A stretch of 64,000 nucleotides of DNA. Origin: Chrysomallon squamiferum (lineage: Eukaryota > Mollusca > Gastropoda > Neomphalida > Peltospiridae). This document shows, one piece after another, positions 16,961-31,574 of the stretch. The notes below the pieces were generated by a model that was not told where the DNA came from, made no database searches, and was given only the letters and a program-made list of their open reading frames with translations. The position numbers and the translations under genes were made by a program. How positions within the stretch are numbered: the first letter of the stretch is position 1; every line of letters begins with the position of its first letter. Where the stretch lies: positions 10,445,002 through 10,509,001 of the forward strand of contig CM022666.1 in the NCBI GenBank assembly GCA_012295275.1, written 5' to 3'.

Positions 16961-19900
16961 ATGCCAGTTGGAATAAACCTGCACGATTTATCAACCTATC
17001 AGGTATAGCATAAAACGGCCCCAATCTGTCCAATTATTCTTTTTAAAACTGCATCCTGAGATCCTCCCAATTCTGAGTATTCATTAGCGTTCGTTTGTTT
17101 TTATTTTAAATTTTTTAAAATAAAAATAATTGTTTGAATTACAATAAACGTGATGTATTTTAAAAAACCAGTTATTAAAAATAATTATTTTTAGAGACAA
17201 TACTGTGAAAACCTTTTTTTATATATATATTTTCAAACATATTCACAAATAGCAAAAAAACAACAAAAAAAAAGAATTAAATCACAGAATATTAACTAAT
17301 ATTAACTTGTTACATGGTTTATGTAGTATATAAAATGACAGAAATATTTTACTCAAGCTTTGTATTAACTAATAATAGTATTAATATCATGATGTATGTA
17401 TATTAAGCTTTATCAAAGTATTAATTTGTGCACGTCATCTTTGATGAACAACAGAGAATCAACAGACAAATTTACCATTTCAAAATGATTGTTGTGTGTC
17501 CAAGGTAAACTTACTTGAGTCTTTAAAGCATATACAAAATTCACATTATGCATTTCTGTCATAGGCTGCCAGATGTCATACAAATATTTAGAGTTAACTG
17601 ATGGTTGTTTTGGGATACCCAAATGAGTGGTGTTCTCAGCAAACAACATTAATGAAAATGACACAGCCACAGCCAATGACTTACAAGTTCGATATTTTGT
17701 TTAATTTATGTGGCATAATGCAAGGAATGTGTGATATGATGCTTCTAAACTCTGTTTTCAGATATAATTCATGTACATTGATTTGATGTTTGTGAAATGT
17801 TAGATCTGCATAATAAAGGCATAACACAAATTAACACTAACTGATGCTATTAATTAACTGGTACAAAAATGAATATTAGCAAAATACTTGATTATGTAAA
17901 GGCCCCTACAGTTAAATCATCAGTCTTGAAAAAGTATCCTTTTTGCATATTGGTTTAATTTCTGTACATTTTTTGAGAATTACATAAATTCTTAAAGTAA
18001 ATTTGAACTAATTAGTTTGATTAAGTAATTAATTACAATTCATGAGTATTAGCAAATTGCTTATTTTGATGTACAATACATGTATACTGGATTAAATATT
18101 CAGTGTTTATGATGCAAAATGACAGAAATGAATCAGTTTCTCAGTAGATTATGAAGGGAAAATACTCATATATTTTATTCCAGTAAAAATTCATAACTTT
18201 TTCACATCAAGGCTATCAAAGAGTTCTTGGTGTCATTTTAATATGCATTTTTTGCTCTTTCAAATGATATTAAATGTTTTACTAAAATAAAAATTTTGAA
18301 AATGTTGTCACGTACCTACTAATACACATAAGTTGTCTTTATAAAGCTTTTGTTCTGTTGACGTTATGTACTTGATGTTTGACCTATCTGTACTTCAAAA
18401 TAATTAGGACTCCATATATGTGAACAAAATATTTTTCCACTATAAAAGTCTAACAAATTTTGAATTACAGTAAAGTGAATTCTAAATTGACTGCCAATTT
18501 CTCTGGGTGTACAGGTGCATAAAATTTGAAAGTAATAATTAATAACAAATTCTGAATAGGAACTAATGGATCATTTTCTACCTTTTAGAAACGACTACGT
18601 CATTTGAGATGTCTGGCAGTGAGAAATCTGCTGTGTGCAAGTTACCATGGGAAAGAAATAACCAGAATGCAGACATTCTTCACTTTACATAAAAATAATT
18701 CTTCTAAAGGTATTTAAAAATAATAATAATAAATAGTAATAATAGTAGTAGTTGTAGTAATATTAATATTAGTATTAATATTTATATTTCATTGCATTTG
18801 TTTTTCCTATTTTTTTAAATCTTTAATTTTTATTGTTATTATTAATCAGTTGTGGTTTATGATGAATAAAACTTAAATGGCTGAGCAGTTAAGTATTTTC
18901 TGTCAAAAAATTATTAAGAACAAATTATTTTGTGCTTTACTCATCATTATAGCAGATAATTTAGAATATTCTTGGAATAACAAGAAATTGTGAAGGTTAT
19001 AGAGTATGAATAAAATTTGACAATGACATTAAATGTGAAAAAGAACTAACATCTTTTAAATGATATCTAAAGGAAAACAGTATAATGAAAGAACATATCT
19101 AAAAAGTGAGATTATTGTTTTAGAAATTCAATGATAAGCAGGTGGTGAAATTATGTACTAATAATAAAAAATGGATATAATTAATTACCAGTGCTGTTTT
19201 TTATTTTACAGCATTCTACACAAGTGAGAAGATAACAGGCTCTGTGGTAAGCACTGACTTCTTTTTACAAAACACAACTGTTATGATATGAACAGATTGT
19301 TGTTGGTGTATTTAAATTCACAACCGGTATACTTCAAAGACTACAGTATTTTCTTCCATTGTCTGTGACTGACTAAGCTTATAATTTGAATAATAAACAT
19401 GATTATAAAAATGCAGAGATTTATTTATATATGTATTTATTTTTCAGAATCCTACTTGGAAGAGTTTTAACATCAGTCAGTATGAGAAAGATATTGATAC
19501 CAAATCTACATGTATCTTTTTTCAAACTTTATTATGTTTATAAATTATGTTATTTTTATAGCTTGATCTAACCAAACAAGATATTTGGATATATTTAGTC
19601 TAAAGTGATATTTTTCTTGGATTCATAAAAGGATATAATCAACACATAACAAAGAACATGTAGAAACAGAAATACATTCAGCAGACAGTTATATCTATTC
19701 AGACATTACACTTACATACTGATATATATGAATTAAATATTAAACTGATAATCAGGATTGATTGTCAGTTTATGTTTGTTGCTGTGTGAGAAAGAGAGAG
19801 AAAGATCAATTGTCTGTGTAAGTACAAAATAATTATTGTTATTTTTCCTAAATAACTTTAGTTATAGTTCTTCGTGTTTGGGTTGGAGAGGGTTCAATGT

Positions 19901-22900
19901 TCAAACTTCTTATTGAACTTCAAGTCCATCTGACTGGTCTAGTCTTTTTCACAGAAAAGGTAATGTACAGCTAAAGGTAACAATGTGTTATATAAATAAG
20001 CCAAATGTTATTCCTTTAAGCTTTATTTTTTGAAATTTGTATTTTATTTTTATTTTTTTCAAAGATATTTGTAAAGCTGTTGATAGTATAAATGTATTGT
20101 ATTCATTAGTATTTATAGTTAAACATTTTTGAGGACAAAATATTTCTAATAAATGAAAGATAAATAACAAGAAAAGTAATTATAAAATTCTTTAATTTTA
20201 TGTAGTAATATGTAATATATAATTGTGCATGAAATTGAGCATGGAATCAAAAAATTCATGATGATATAAATAATAATATATTATATGTATCTTAAATATG
20301 ATAATCTATTTGTTTACAGTTACAACAAGGTGGAGTGAAGTATGCCCCTAACACTGTGATATTTGGAATGTTTGATAAATACTTCACTGCTCCAGAAAAG
20401 TCTCAGCATGCAGCCAGTACAGTTCAAGTATATATATATTTTTTATATACTTTCCAGTCAATGAAATGTAGTGTGATGCCATTGTAGAAAATGTATAGCA
20501 ACTTTTATTATTAATAAAATTTGCCAGTTGAGTTAATATTTTTAGTTTTTTAATAATTATTTTGGATTGTAAGATTATTATGTTTTTTATGCTATGTAAT
20601 GTTGCTCTGCCAACCAGTTTTTAATGTTGTACTGAAATAAACCTAGTATTTTTGCTATTGAGTTTTAGCTTATTTCTTCTGATATTATGTGTGTGTGATG
20701 TGTGTGTGTGTGTGTGTTTTATAATCAAAAGATATATCAGACCAAGATACAGGATAACATTAGCTTCCTATAAATGTAGCTTATACATCATTCATCATAT
20801 CTTTATTTAAAGTAGATATCTTATCACAGACATTTTTATTTCAAATTATTTACATTATAAATCATTCATTGACATGTTATTTCACTACCTAGATCTACAT
20901 GATGTTATACTGATACATTATTTTGAATTACTTATGTTTGTGTTATATTATGTTGAATTATTTATATTTATGTTACATTACATTATGTTTAATTCAGTGC
21001 TATGTTGAATTATGTTTATTTGTTACATTATTTTTTGTTGAATATTGTGTCTTTGTGTTATAGTAAGTTAAATTAGTTCATATCATTTAAATTATTTCAG
21101 CAAAATGAAGATGAGGGGAGTGCAGCAAAGTGTACTTTGTTTCTAAGATGTGATCCCTGTGCTGTGAGAAACTCGTATTCTACAAATTCTGTGTCACGGT
21201 ATTGATTTTGAAAACTATTGTAAATACAGTCATAAATAAATAAAACATATTTAATGTATATAAGAAACATTGATTTATATAAATCTTTTAGTAGATGAAG
21301 AAAACTAAATCCTATTTTTAATGTTTTTGTTTGTGAAATCTTTGAGTAGTAGTACATGCTGTGTGCAAACATTTTGTTTGAAGTTCAGTGTACGTATGCA
21401 AGTCACTGACACCTGTCAAGAATAAATTATGTCCTTGTTTGTGTAAAATGATATGTCTTCTTTTTAATTTTAGGATCCACACAATATTGAAAGCCACAAA
21501 ACAAACTCAGGCTTCCGTAAATAAAGTTCATCGTTCAATTGAAGACTGTTTGTTATCGTCACAGGAAATGACTCAGAAGGTAGGGGCCATAATATACTGA
21601 TATGTTTACATGTTAGCTTAGCATAATCTAGTAAAACAAATTATTATTAAGTATGTACAGTTTATAAATTTCTGTTTGCATTTAGATTATTCATCATATA
21701 AACGTTTATTTTGCACATAAATCTATATTTATAAGTGAGATAATAGTTTTTTAAAAGCTGTAGGCATTTCACATTTAAATATTAATCTCTTTGTGATAGG
21801 TTTTTATTTTAATTAGTACAAACAACTACTGAACTGTTATCAAGATTATACAATATGATGAGTTAGTTATTATTATTATTTATTTATTTAAAACTTTTAT
21901 TTTATTTCTTTATTTTTAATTCTTTATTTATCTATTTATTTACTTTTGCTTGCTATTTTATCTCCTTAGGATAAGGTTTGTAGTATAGTTTTTAAAAAAT
22001 ATTTTGATGCTTTCCTTTGAATTTTTAAAATATAAATGACACTTGCATTTGTGTGAACATTAAAATAAGTTTTTGCAAATAAGGAATTTTTAACATCAGG
22101 TTTTAGGTAGGACATGCTCTCTTTCATTTATTTATCTTTTTTTTTTAAAGGTTTTATGGTCTTAATTTTAATAATTTAAAAAATAAAGAATTATAGTTGT
22201 AGTTTATTTTTTTATTTGTATATTCTGTATTGTAAGTGTTTATATAAATCAGTTTCTAGTGTTTATATAAATCCAGAGCATGCTTTTTCGGTTATAGAAA
22301 TTTGAAGATTTTAAAATTTTCCTTGTAATTTTCATCTGGCATGCTTTCAGTCAACTAGAACATTTTTAAGGTGTTTTTTTTTGTTAAACACTTGATTTAT
22401 TTTTCTTATTTTACTACACAGTTATGGTTAAGGTAAATGTATTCTTTATTTAAGAAGCCAGCAAAAACAAATGCACACCAAAATAGTTTTCAGCCATAAC
22501 TTTATTAATAACAGAATTTATCATCTGAGCTAGAATTAAATCTCAGTTATGTAAACTGTGTAGATTTAAATTTAACTCAACAGTTTCAGAAATATTCTGT
22601 ACTTAATAACAATATTATATGTTTATAAGCATGTTACTTTAGGTTAATGACCTGCATGAGTAAATGAAATATTGCCATGAAGTATTTTGGTTATTTTATG
22701 TTACTTTATGAGACTATGTAAAGCTTGTTTCATTTTATGTTCTTACATCTATGAGAATGTGTTACAAATCCGGTTATTTATATTACAGCAGTGTGTATGT
22801 TACAGACTATTATTTATTTTACTAATTTGATTATCTCTGTTAAACTAAGCGTATATTATTATTTGTTACAAATTTATTATTTACAGCTACAGGAACGTGA

Positions 22901-25900
22901 ACACCTTCTGATGAAGATTGGACAGCTGGGACAGGAGTTTCGATGGCAGTCAGTGAAACAACAGAGTGAACATGACTCAGTAGAAAAAATGCATACTGCT
23001 AACAAGAAAAGAGGTGATTAATCAGAATAAAGGCGTGAATGGGTATTTGTTTATTAACATAATTTTTAAATGCCTTGCTTATAAAAAGAGAAGAAATCAA
23101 TTCCAGCAACTTGTTCAGTTGCATATGCACTACTGACAGGACAGAACATTAGAATAATTTCAAATAAAATAGTTGTAAGACATTAGCTGGAATGGGAAAT
23201 ATCCAGATGATGTATGAATTAAGATTGATCCAGCAATCAGTTTGGTCTCAACCAACCAGAGTAAACCTTCTGAAAAAGTTTAAGTGTTAATATGTGTGTT
23301 GTGTTTTCTGATTTTTTAAATATTATAGGCTTTGAAAGAAATTTATTAAATGTCATTATTTTTCAGAAAAGACATTAAAAGAAAACCAGCAGATGTTAGA
23401 AAAGTCTAAACAGTCACTGGATAATCAGAAGAAGTATTATGTAGAAATTAGGTATAAACTAATATTTCATGTAAATAATTTAAAGAATGATTGCATATTC
23501 TGCTGCTTTTCAAACAGTATTTGAGTTTTAGTAAATATATAATTTACTTAAGCTCATTGGAAATTATTAATCCCACTGCTAATTAACTAAATACATTAAT
23601 TAAATTATAAGAGAATGTTTTGTGTTATTAAATAATAGTTTGAAAAACCCACAATGCAACAACCATTTACCTGTGATACTTGTCACAATTTTGTTTTGAG
23701 TAGAATTGTTTTCACATGTTTTTGAACAGTAGTTTTCTTACAAGCAGAGTTAACATCAAGTAAATTTAATGTATTTGATGCTTCTAATAAATAGACTGAA
23801 TGGGTAAAATAAAGACTATAATTTATAAATAGTGTACAGTGGTACTTACATGGTAAAAGTTTTGTTAAAGATGCCTTGTATAATATTTGTAAGGAAAATA
23901 TGAATTGAAATAGCTGACATATAAGCTGAACTAAATACCAGTGAAAATGTATCAGTTAGAAATTTGTTTTTGAGTTTTTTGATTTCTGAATTCATATAAT
24001 GGAATTTATGATTGTAACAATTAAAAGTTAGAAATGTTTAAATTTGTATTTGTTTCTTTTCTAAGAGAAAATCTTGTAAAGGTGAATGCTCAGTTACTAA
24101 TGAGAAGAAAACAGTTGGTAGGAGAAATGGCAACTTACATTTACCCAATTACAGAGGTAAGATTGCATGTGTGTACGTTTACAGCAGAAACTTTCATATG
24201 CTGGTGAAAACAAGGTATTGTCAAATACATCTCTAATACACATGATTTATGTTCAGCAGTATGATTAAATATAGTCTTTATTCTACTTTTCAGAATTCCA
24301 AGAAACAGTTTTTTATATGTGGAGTCAGACTTCCTAATTCAGAAGACTTTCAAGGTAACTTTCTAAAAACACAGAAATATTTATGTTTCTTTGTTTAAAA
24401 TTTTTTATTAAATAAATATTACACAAAACTTTTCATTATAAACAAACAGCTAATGACAATTTAAGCTTCTTACTTATTTCTTATAAGATGTATGGATTTT
24501 AACAAGGATAAACTATAACTGTGTCAAAGACTGTTAGTTAAAATTCATATTTCACCTTTTTTTAATTTGACCAGGTTGTGATGAAACAGCTGTTGCAGTC
24601 GCATTGGGATCCACATGTCACATGACTATGATGATATCACAGTTCCTGGACTACCCACTGCGATACACAATGGAAGCACGTGGATCACGAGCTTTGATCA
24701 AAGACCACATACATGTCAAACTCACAGACAAAGACAGAGAGTAAGTCTGAATAGAGTATTTCCATTTTGTTGCCTACTGTTCAGTGTTAACATTGTCAGA
24801 CAGGTCACAAAAATTAATCCATTAATAACTGGCATATCAGTGTTTTGTGTGCTCTATTGCTATTATATGAGACAATAGACAGGAGCAGGTTTCCTTTATT
24901 ATCTCAATGTTATTCTAGAATATGTATAATCCACATCTAAAAGATTTTGGTATAGAAATGTATTGATATCTTTTGTACAAACATTTGTAATTTCATTCCA
25001 TTTATTTATTTTAAATGAGAACATCATTATTTATCAGTTATTTGTATTCATTATCTTATGTCTTCTTAATAATTTGAATAATAAATCTTTGTAATCCTGT
25101 TGCATTTATTTATAAAAAAAAATTCAGTCTAGCTGAAACAGTGATCTTGTCAAATGTAAAATGTAATTTAAATTGGCAATAGTAAATAAATACCAATTAA
25201 ACATATGGTTACCTGCTAATACCATAGAACAGAAAATATTTTGGAAAGTTATTATTGAGATTTATTTAGATATCTGGTTGTAGCAACTGGAAATAGTGTG
25301 CCCAGAGTTACAACAGAATTAGCTGGGTTTTTTCAATACTTTTTAAACTGTCAATATTTATGTCATCAAATAATTTATGAATTTCTGATAATTTATTTTT
25401 TCTAATTATTTCAGTTTTTCTAATTTTGTTATTTACAGATTCCCATTGTACAGTAAAGGTAGAGAGAAATTTCAATTCAACTACGGTGTTTTCTTATTAA
25501 ATAAAAATATTAGTCAGGTAATTTATAAAGTTAATATATGTCTTTTGCAATTCACATAAAAACTGGTATGAGCATGTATGTGTGTGTGTTCTGTCTGTCT
25601 AATGTTAATCCAGTGTTATTTTATTCGCAACCAATTGCTGCTTCAGATGACAATAATTTTTAAATAGTTAAAATTTACTTCCTTATTTTTTTTTTCTAAA
25701 ATAGTTTTACATTTCTGTTCTATTAAGTTTGAAGTTAAAAGAACTGTAAAAGATAAATCACCATTTTTTAAATTTGTGTATTGTGTATTAGATATATACA
25801 TGATATATTCATTTTCAACTTACATTACTAATATGGGCCATTTTCTAAACTGCAGTTCTTTGGACATATTACTTTTGTGCTGGAAACACCCCTGTTTTTG

Positions 25901-27133
25901 TTATTTCAGATAAGATTTTATACAGGGCTTGGAACCACAGATTTGAGAATGACATTGCCAAACTTAAAAACACTTTTGGAATTACGATTAGGTGTAAAGA
26001 GGTGAGTTGTGATAGTTTTTATAATTTGTCTTTTGGTAATCTAGCTTCTTTTTTTCACGAAATTAAAAATAGTCACAAAATATATATGTACATAAGAGCA
26101 TATTTATCTCTCTATTCTTGTTGAACTTGGTGGGTGTATGTGTATTTTTGTGTTTGTATTTTTCACGTTTGGGTTGGTTTTATGTTAGTGTTTTGTATGT
26201 TCCGTATATGTGGTTTTTATATGATGTCTCTTGTGGTTATATGTATGTGTATTAAATTCTATTTGTTTTCTATTATAATGAAAACAGGATTACAATATCA
26301 TTGAATGCAGTTTCAACCTTTTACTTTTTATGATGTTTATAACTTACTTTTTTTAATTCAGTGATTTTCCATTGCCATGGACATTAACACCTACAAGTGG
26401 TACAGGAAAAAGTGTAGTTACATCTGCACCTCTGGAAAGTACCCAGAGTACGGCAGGATCAAGTTCTACAAACAGTCTCAACCAGAAATGTGATAATGCC
26501 CCTCCCTTTGACCAAGAACAAACCACAGAGAAAAACAGTGTCCCTGAAGAGAAGCTAGAATCAAATGACAGTGAAGATATATTTTTAGCTAGTGATGATG
26601 ATTTCTTTCGAATTAGGAATTCTGTATCAAAAGAATTAACTGAAGAAGAAATTACTACCTCACAGGACAAAGAGCTGACTGAAGGAGTGGAGCTGTTGGA
26701 GGAGAGAGGTGGGTTATTGAGTGAAGAAAGGATCAGTGACCTGGAGGCTGTAAAAGCCACATTGCAGATTCATTTTGACAATAGTGATTACCATTCTAGT
26801 CCACGAACATCGTCTGCTGACAGTGATCATTCATTTGGAGACAGTCGACTGTGTGATGGTCACAGGCTGGTTAAACTGAGTCAACAGCTTGAGACTGACA
26901 AACCTAGTAATGACTTCAGTGAAGGTTGTTTTCACACAGACAGTTATACTGAACAAATAGTTCAAAGTAGCAATGAGATAGAGAATGTGGATAAAAGTAA
27001 TGACATTAATACATGTTCAACTTTCAAAACTTCAGCATTCCGAAGAGAGAGAGTTAAAGACAGATCTCCAGATAACAGTAGTCAGAGTAGTATATCAGAT
27101 GATTATACCCTGACAACCAAAGTAGTCTCTTGA
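16961..27133 (+). CDS. UVRAG: UVRAG, VPS34 complex II subunit (VPS38 orthologue)
   Basis: Sixteen exons with matching phases: 16961-17002, 18589-18709, 19212-19246, 19448-19511, 19862-19959, 20320-20427, 21101-21198, 21474-21579, 22887-23013, 23367-23451, 24066-24156, 24294-24354, 24575-24740, 25439-25517, 25910-26001, 26362-27133; 714 residues (human 699). An N-terminal C2 domain (residues about 16-150; [31 protein letters not shown]) is followed by a coiled coil (about 190-310) and a BARA-like segment (about 315-460; [46 protein letters not shown]), all closely matching vertebrate UVRAG. The last exon encodes an acidic, Ser-rich disordered tail. UVRAG pairs with Beclin 1 in the VPS34 complex that makes PI3P for endosome maturation and autophagy. 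The N-terminus is shorter than in human, lacking the proline-rich leader. The tail holds a possible LC3-interacting motif, DDDFFRI (F539-I542). Confidence 0.95.
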
Positions 27134-27310
27134 TATAAATGATTATCTTGACAACTAAACAGTTTTTTGGTTTTAATGATCATATCTAAAATAAATCTCT
27201 TGATGATTATGCCCAGAAAACCAAAATAACTTTGTGATATAAATGGTGACAACCAAACTCTTGCTTTATGTTGATGGTTACACCAAGACAACTGAAAGTA
27301 GTCATATGAT
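27097..27310 (+). repeat. Degenerate tandem repeat across UVRAG stop codon
   Basis: Units of roughly 43-60 bp carry variants of gatgattataccctgacaacc and gtgatataaat. The first lies in the last coding codons ([11 protein letters not shown]) and the stop; four more, decayed, lie in the 3' UTR. The protein C-terminus and the stop are thus part of a small local tandem duplication. Confidence 0.6.
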
Positions 27311-30300
27311 ATATGATTAATTGGTTTCAGGGCATGCTAAAGTACAGGGAATGTGTATGCTACATTATGAAGTAGATTGAGTAGCAGGGACTATCTCTGT
27401 TCCAGTCAGCATTCTATAGCTGGTCCATCAAAGGTGATGCTATATGCTTTCTACCTATGGAAAGGTGCACTTAAAAGATTCCTTGCTGCTTATCACCATT
27501 ATCTGATGGATCATGTATGTGTTGACATAAGTAAGAAATGTGTCAAGTATGTCATTAAATTAAAAAAAAGCTTTTTTTTTTTTTTTTAAAGGATTTCATA
27601 TGGCATATTGAACAGTTAAACAAGCAGAGAAAGTGTTTCTTGGTGTCAGAGTTGTTTATCATACATGTGCTAAGAACAGGGTGTGAGAGTGGTCTGTCTA
27701 AAAAAGAAGAGTAATAAATAGCATAAACCATTCATGATTACTCAGTGGGAAGAAAGACCTACACAATTACAATAAAGGTAAATGACATACATGTTTATAG
27801 ATCTAATTAAATAAACAGTGATATATATACACTAAAATATATAATCTATTTAGCTTTCATATACTGTTATATGAAAAAATTCACATTTTAATCAATGATT
27901 TGTACTTTAAAAAACAGAAGCATTTTATTATATCATAATAAAACTTCTTGTGATGAATTTGGAAACATTAAAAATAATTTAGTATTCCAGCCATATCAGA
28001 AATTTGTCGTTTAGAGTTAACTGAATAGATATAACAATTTAAAATAATTATTTCTTGTATTTAAATACTTGAAAACTGCTGATGGTATTACCTGCTTTTG
28101 AAAGGATCTGTAATTATCAGATCAGGTATATAACCTGACCATTATAATAATATGATCAAAATTAACATGAACTTTGATTAAACATAATGCAAATTAATAA
28201 TTACTGAGTATAAACATTAGGTGCAGTTCTGTTAAGAACAATATTTATTACAGCTATACCCTAGTCAGTAAAATTTAAGAAATCTACTCGGCTCTAGAGT
28301 ATGATGGTGTGGTCATATTTATTTGAACCTTTTTAAGAAATATTACAAACTTTTCTGGTTTCCTCACAACAGTTCAACCAATTTTGTTTTAACAAAAAAT
28401 TACAAATGCTGTTTTCTTTTGTTGTTCTTTACAATTTACAGGGTTTTTAAAATACTTTAGTTCTTGTTAAATGAAATTTTTGATGTTCTAAATCCAACTT
28501 TAAAATCTAACCACAGGCAGTATTATATTTTTTTTATTTTCTTTCAACAACCTACAGAACAACAAAATCAAATACATAAACATTTATTTATAAGATCTCT
28601 TCATCATAAAACAATATTAACACTTGAAAAATATGTTTGTTTTTATATATGTGTATTTCTGGCCAATGCAGGACTGTTGTTTTTGTTGTTAAATTATTGT
28701 TATATATAATTAGTCTAAATTAACTCTTAAAAAAATAAAAGGTAAATAATTGAATATAAAGTAGTTGTTATTTGACATGATTTCAGTACGAAAGTATTAA
28801 TCATTTTGTTTCTAGTTTTATGATTGAATTGTGAATAACAAGATACTGAACTGCGTTGAGAAAATAATTCAGAAGGTCAGAACTTAGGTACATGTTAAAT
28901 AAATGATAGCTTAGAGCTTAAAAGTATCAGAATATGCTTTTCATTTTAAAGTTACAGTTTATATATTTAAGTAATTGTTTACAATTGACAGTACCAATTT
29001 TGTATAGAGCTCTATTAATCTTGGTTAAAAACTCTCTAAAATAGCTTCCATTGCTGAGGACGTCACCATATCTAAATGTGACCCTATATAATAGTTATAA
29101 CTTCAAAAACTAACAGAAATGTAATCAAACTGGCTTCCACACACCACTGTTACCTAGACTGAACGAATTTTTAACTTTGAATGTTACACAAAATGGGACA
29201 ATATGTATCTCATTTCTATCACTTAAAAAAAAAAAAGCCTATTACATTATTTATTTGTTTTATTAATTGTATTATTTAAAATAAAATGAGTGTGTATATA
29301 TGTATAAAGCACGTCGCTGGACACACACTAAAGCAAATAAAAGCGCTAATACAGTCTCATCTACAGTACCGTACTGTAATAGATAATTTGCACGTTGATT
29401 AGTTCACAAACAACATATGCATCATGCATTTTTTACACTTGTAAAATATATTAAACTCATCGAGAAAATCAACGTTTAATTCATCACGATCATTTTTTTA
29501 TTCTTTCTTTCAGATTGTAACATACAGGTCTAGTATTGCTTTTGTTTGCTTATTACTAATTTTTATAATTTACCTAAAATATTAACAAAGAAGACATCCA
29601 TGAGGTTAAAAAATGTGACGCGTTTTCATTTTCAATTTTTTTTAGCCCCTTATCTTGTGTAATTTCTGCTGCTTTAAACGTCGATCGTAACACTTTATTC
29701 TTTGGGTACATGTTTAAAAAGTTCATCAGCTACATAGTAAGTAAGAAACCACTGGTTCCGATGAAAACTGAGGAGATGCATGGTTGGGTCTCCTGGCCTC
29801 TCCATGTAAAAAACATAATACGTTTTCAGAGAACTGCGACAATTGATGCTGCCAATATTTTTCACATTATCAAAGTGAGACAGCAATTTATATAAAATGC
29901 GTAGTATTTTGCGATATTATAACCTAAGACGAATAAAATGATTCTAAACATGTGGTACTGAATGCCTGAAATATCTTGATTTCAGAAGTGGATGAGGGCA
30001 GCAAAATATCAATGTCGCCAGTCTAGAGTGATTTCATTCATTCTTTTCCGCCATGAAAAATATCGCTCTAATGAGACTTTTGATCGAATAATTTAACAAA
30101 ATGTTGTTGTTTGTTTCTATTATTCCCCCCCCCCGATATTATATTTATTCGTATGTTTTTTTTGTTGATTATCATTTTTGTCACAAAAATTGTCTAATCT
30201 TCAAGGTCTAACACTGTCGTTAAATATCCAGACATGTTTTCAATTATAATATGGGCAATTAGCTTAATAAGCATGAAATGTTACATAGAGAAAGCAAAGA

Positions 30301-30604
30301 AGTAAAAGAAGTGATTGTCAAAGTTCCTCTTATTCTAATCTGGAACATTAACTTTTCTAACCTTCGAGACTATTCGTCTCTTTCACCTGCAAATGTCGCG
30401 TTGGGTGAGAATGACGCATAACAAAGACCACAGTAAAATTATGACAACAAGTTGGCTCGTTCTTTCACGTCGCACATTTAAGTGGCTTCTCCTTTCACCT
30501 CGTAGTCAGCATTTTTCTCCCTTTTACAGGCCGTGGCCAACAAACATCAAGTACCAGCGATAAAAAATGCAAAAGCTAAAAAAGAAATATAAATATTAAT
30601 ATGA

Positions 30605-30652
<48 letters not shown>

Positions 30653-31055
30653 AATTCGAAATCAAACTGCAGATACTGTATTTTATCTTATTTTAGCACA
30701 CTTCAGCATGCATGACAAGAGGCAGAGAAATAGGGTAGAAGATAATTACTGAAAGGAGGTGGAAGGCGTTGAGTCTTTTGTGACTGTCCCCCACAGGCAA
30801 TTTGTCAGTAGGATCTTTCTAAACCATTTTAAAGGATTTCTGGACCTTCTAAAGTTGATCCGTCACCGTGTCATTAAAATGACTAAGGCTCGATTCCCAC
30901 GAAACTAATATTCACAAATATTATATATGTTCTGGCATTTTCAGTTTTATAAGGAAAAGCCGTTCGTTATATAAACCTTTTATTTTATTCCTTTGGTTTC
31001 GTTGTTGTTTTTTATTTTTATTATTTTTATATATATAAACACACACACACACACA
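27134..31055. other. UVRAG 3' UTR and intergenic DNA
   Basis: UVRAG ends at 27133. AATAAA at 27771-27776 is one reasonable polyadenylation signal. Beyond it the DNA is AT-rich. Overlapping open frames on both strands at 29695-29895 have no recognisable homology. A GA microsatellite spans 30608-30649 and a CA run 31039-31056. No gene is supported. Confidence 0.5.
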
Positions 31056-31126
31056 CGATTACCTCCCATTAGTCATACGCTTATTTGTCATACAGTTTAT
31101 AACAACACAGGTCAAGGTTTGGTGCA
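31056..31126 (+). repeat. Left arm of a 4.7-kb spaced inverted repeat
   Basis: The first 44 bases, beginning cgattacctcccattagtca, are identical to the reverse complement of 35739-35782; similarity fades over the next 25 bases. This may be the terminal repeat of a composite or decayed transposon, or two oppositely placed copies of one short repeat. Confidence 0.75.
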
Positions 31127-31574
31127 TCGACTGCTCTTTTCCTTACCTCAGAAAACAAATGTGCTGTAGTAGTTGCTGTTTATCTGATATATCGTCCCTG
31201 AAAGAGTTACAAACATGATAAAAATATATACTTCGAGGTAAGGATGATGTAAAAATTTTAAATCTTTTATTTAATTCTTTGATTTTGTGTATAATATGAC
31301 GAGTTCTATATAATATTTTAAATATTTTACTGTTATAGAGAGTTTCAGTATTTATACAGATAAAAAAAAAAAAAAAAAAAAATAATGATAATAAAACAGA
31401 TGAACTTTTAAATTTTATTCATTTGTAATAAGCATGATGTGTAACGGTCAAATAACGGAAAATTATAATTAATTATTTAATTAAAAGGGAAAAAAGGTTT
31501 TGAATTTCTTAAAATGGTTTCTGTGTCTAACACTGCAATCTAAGCACACACAAACATGCACACTAGAAATTAAA

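Noticed and set aside
29695-29895. Fully overlapping open frames of about 60 residues on both strands
   Set aside because: No recognisable domain, no splice or promoter context, and length is compatible with chance.
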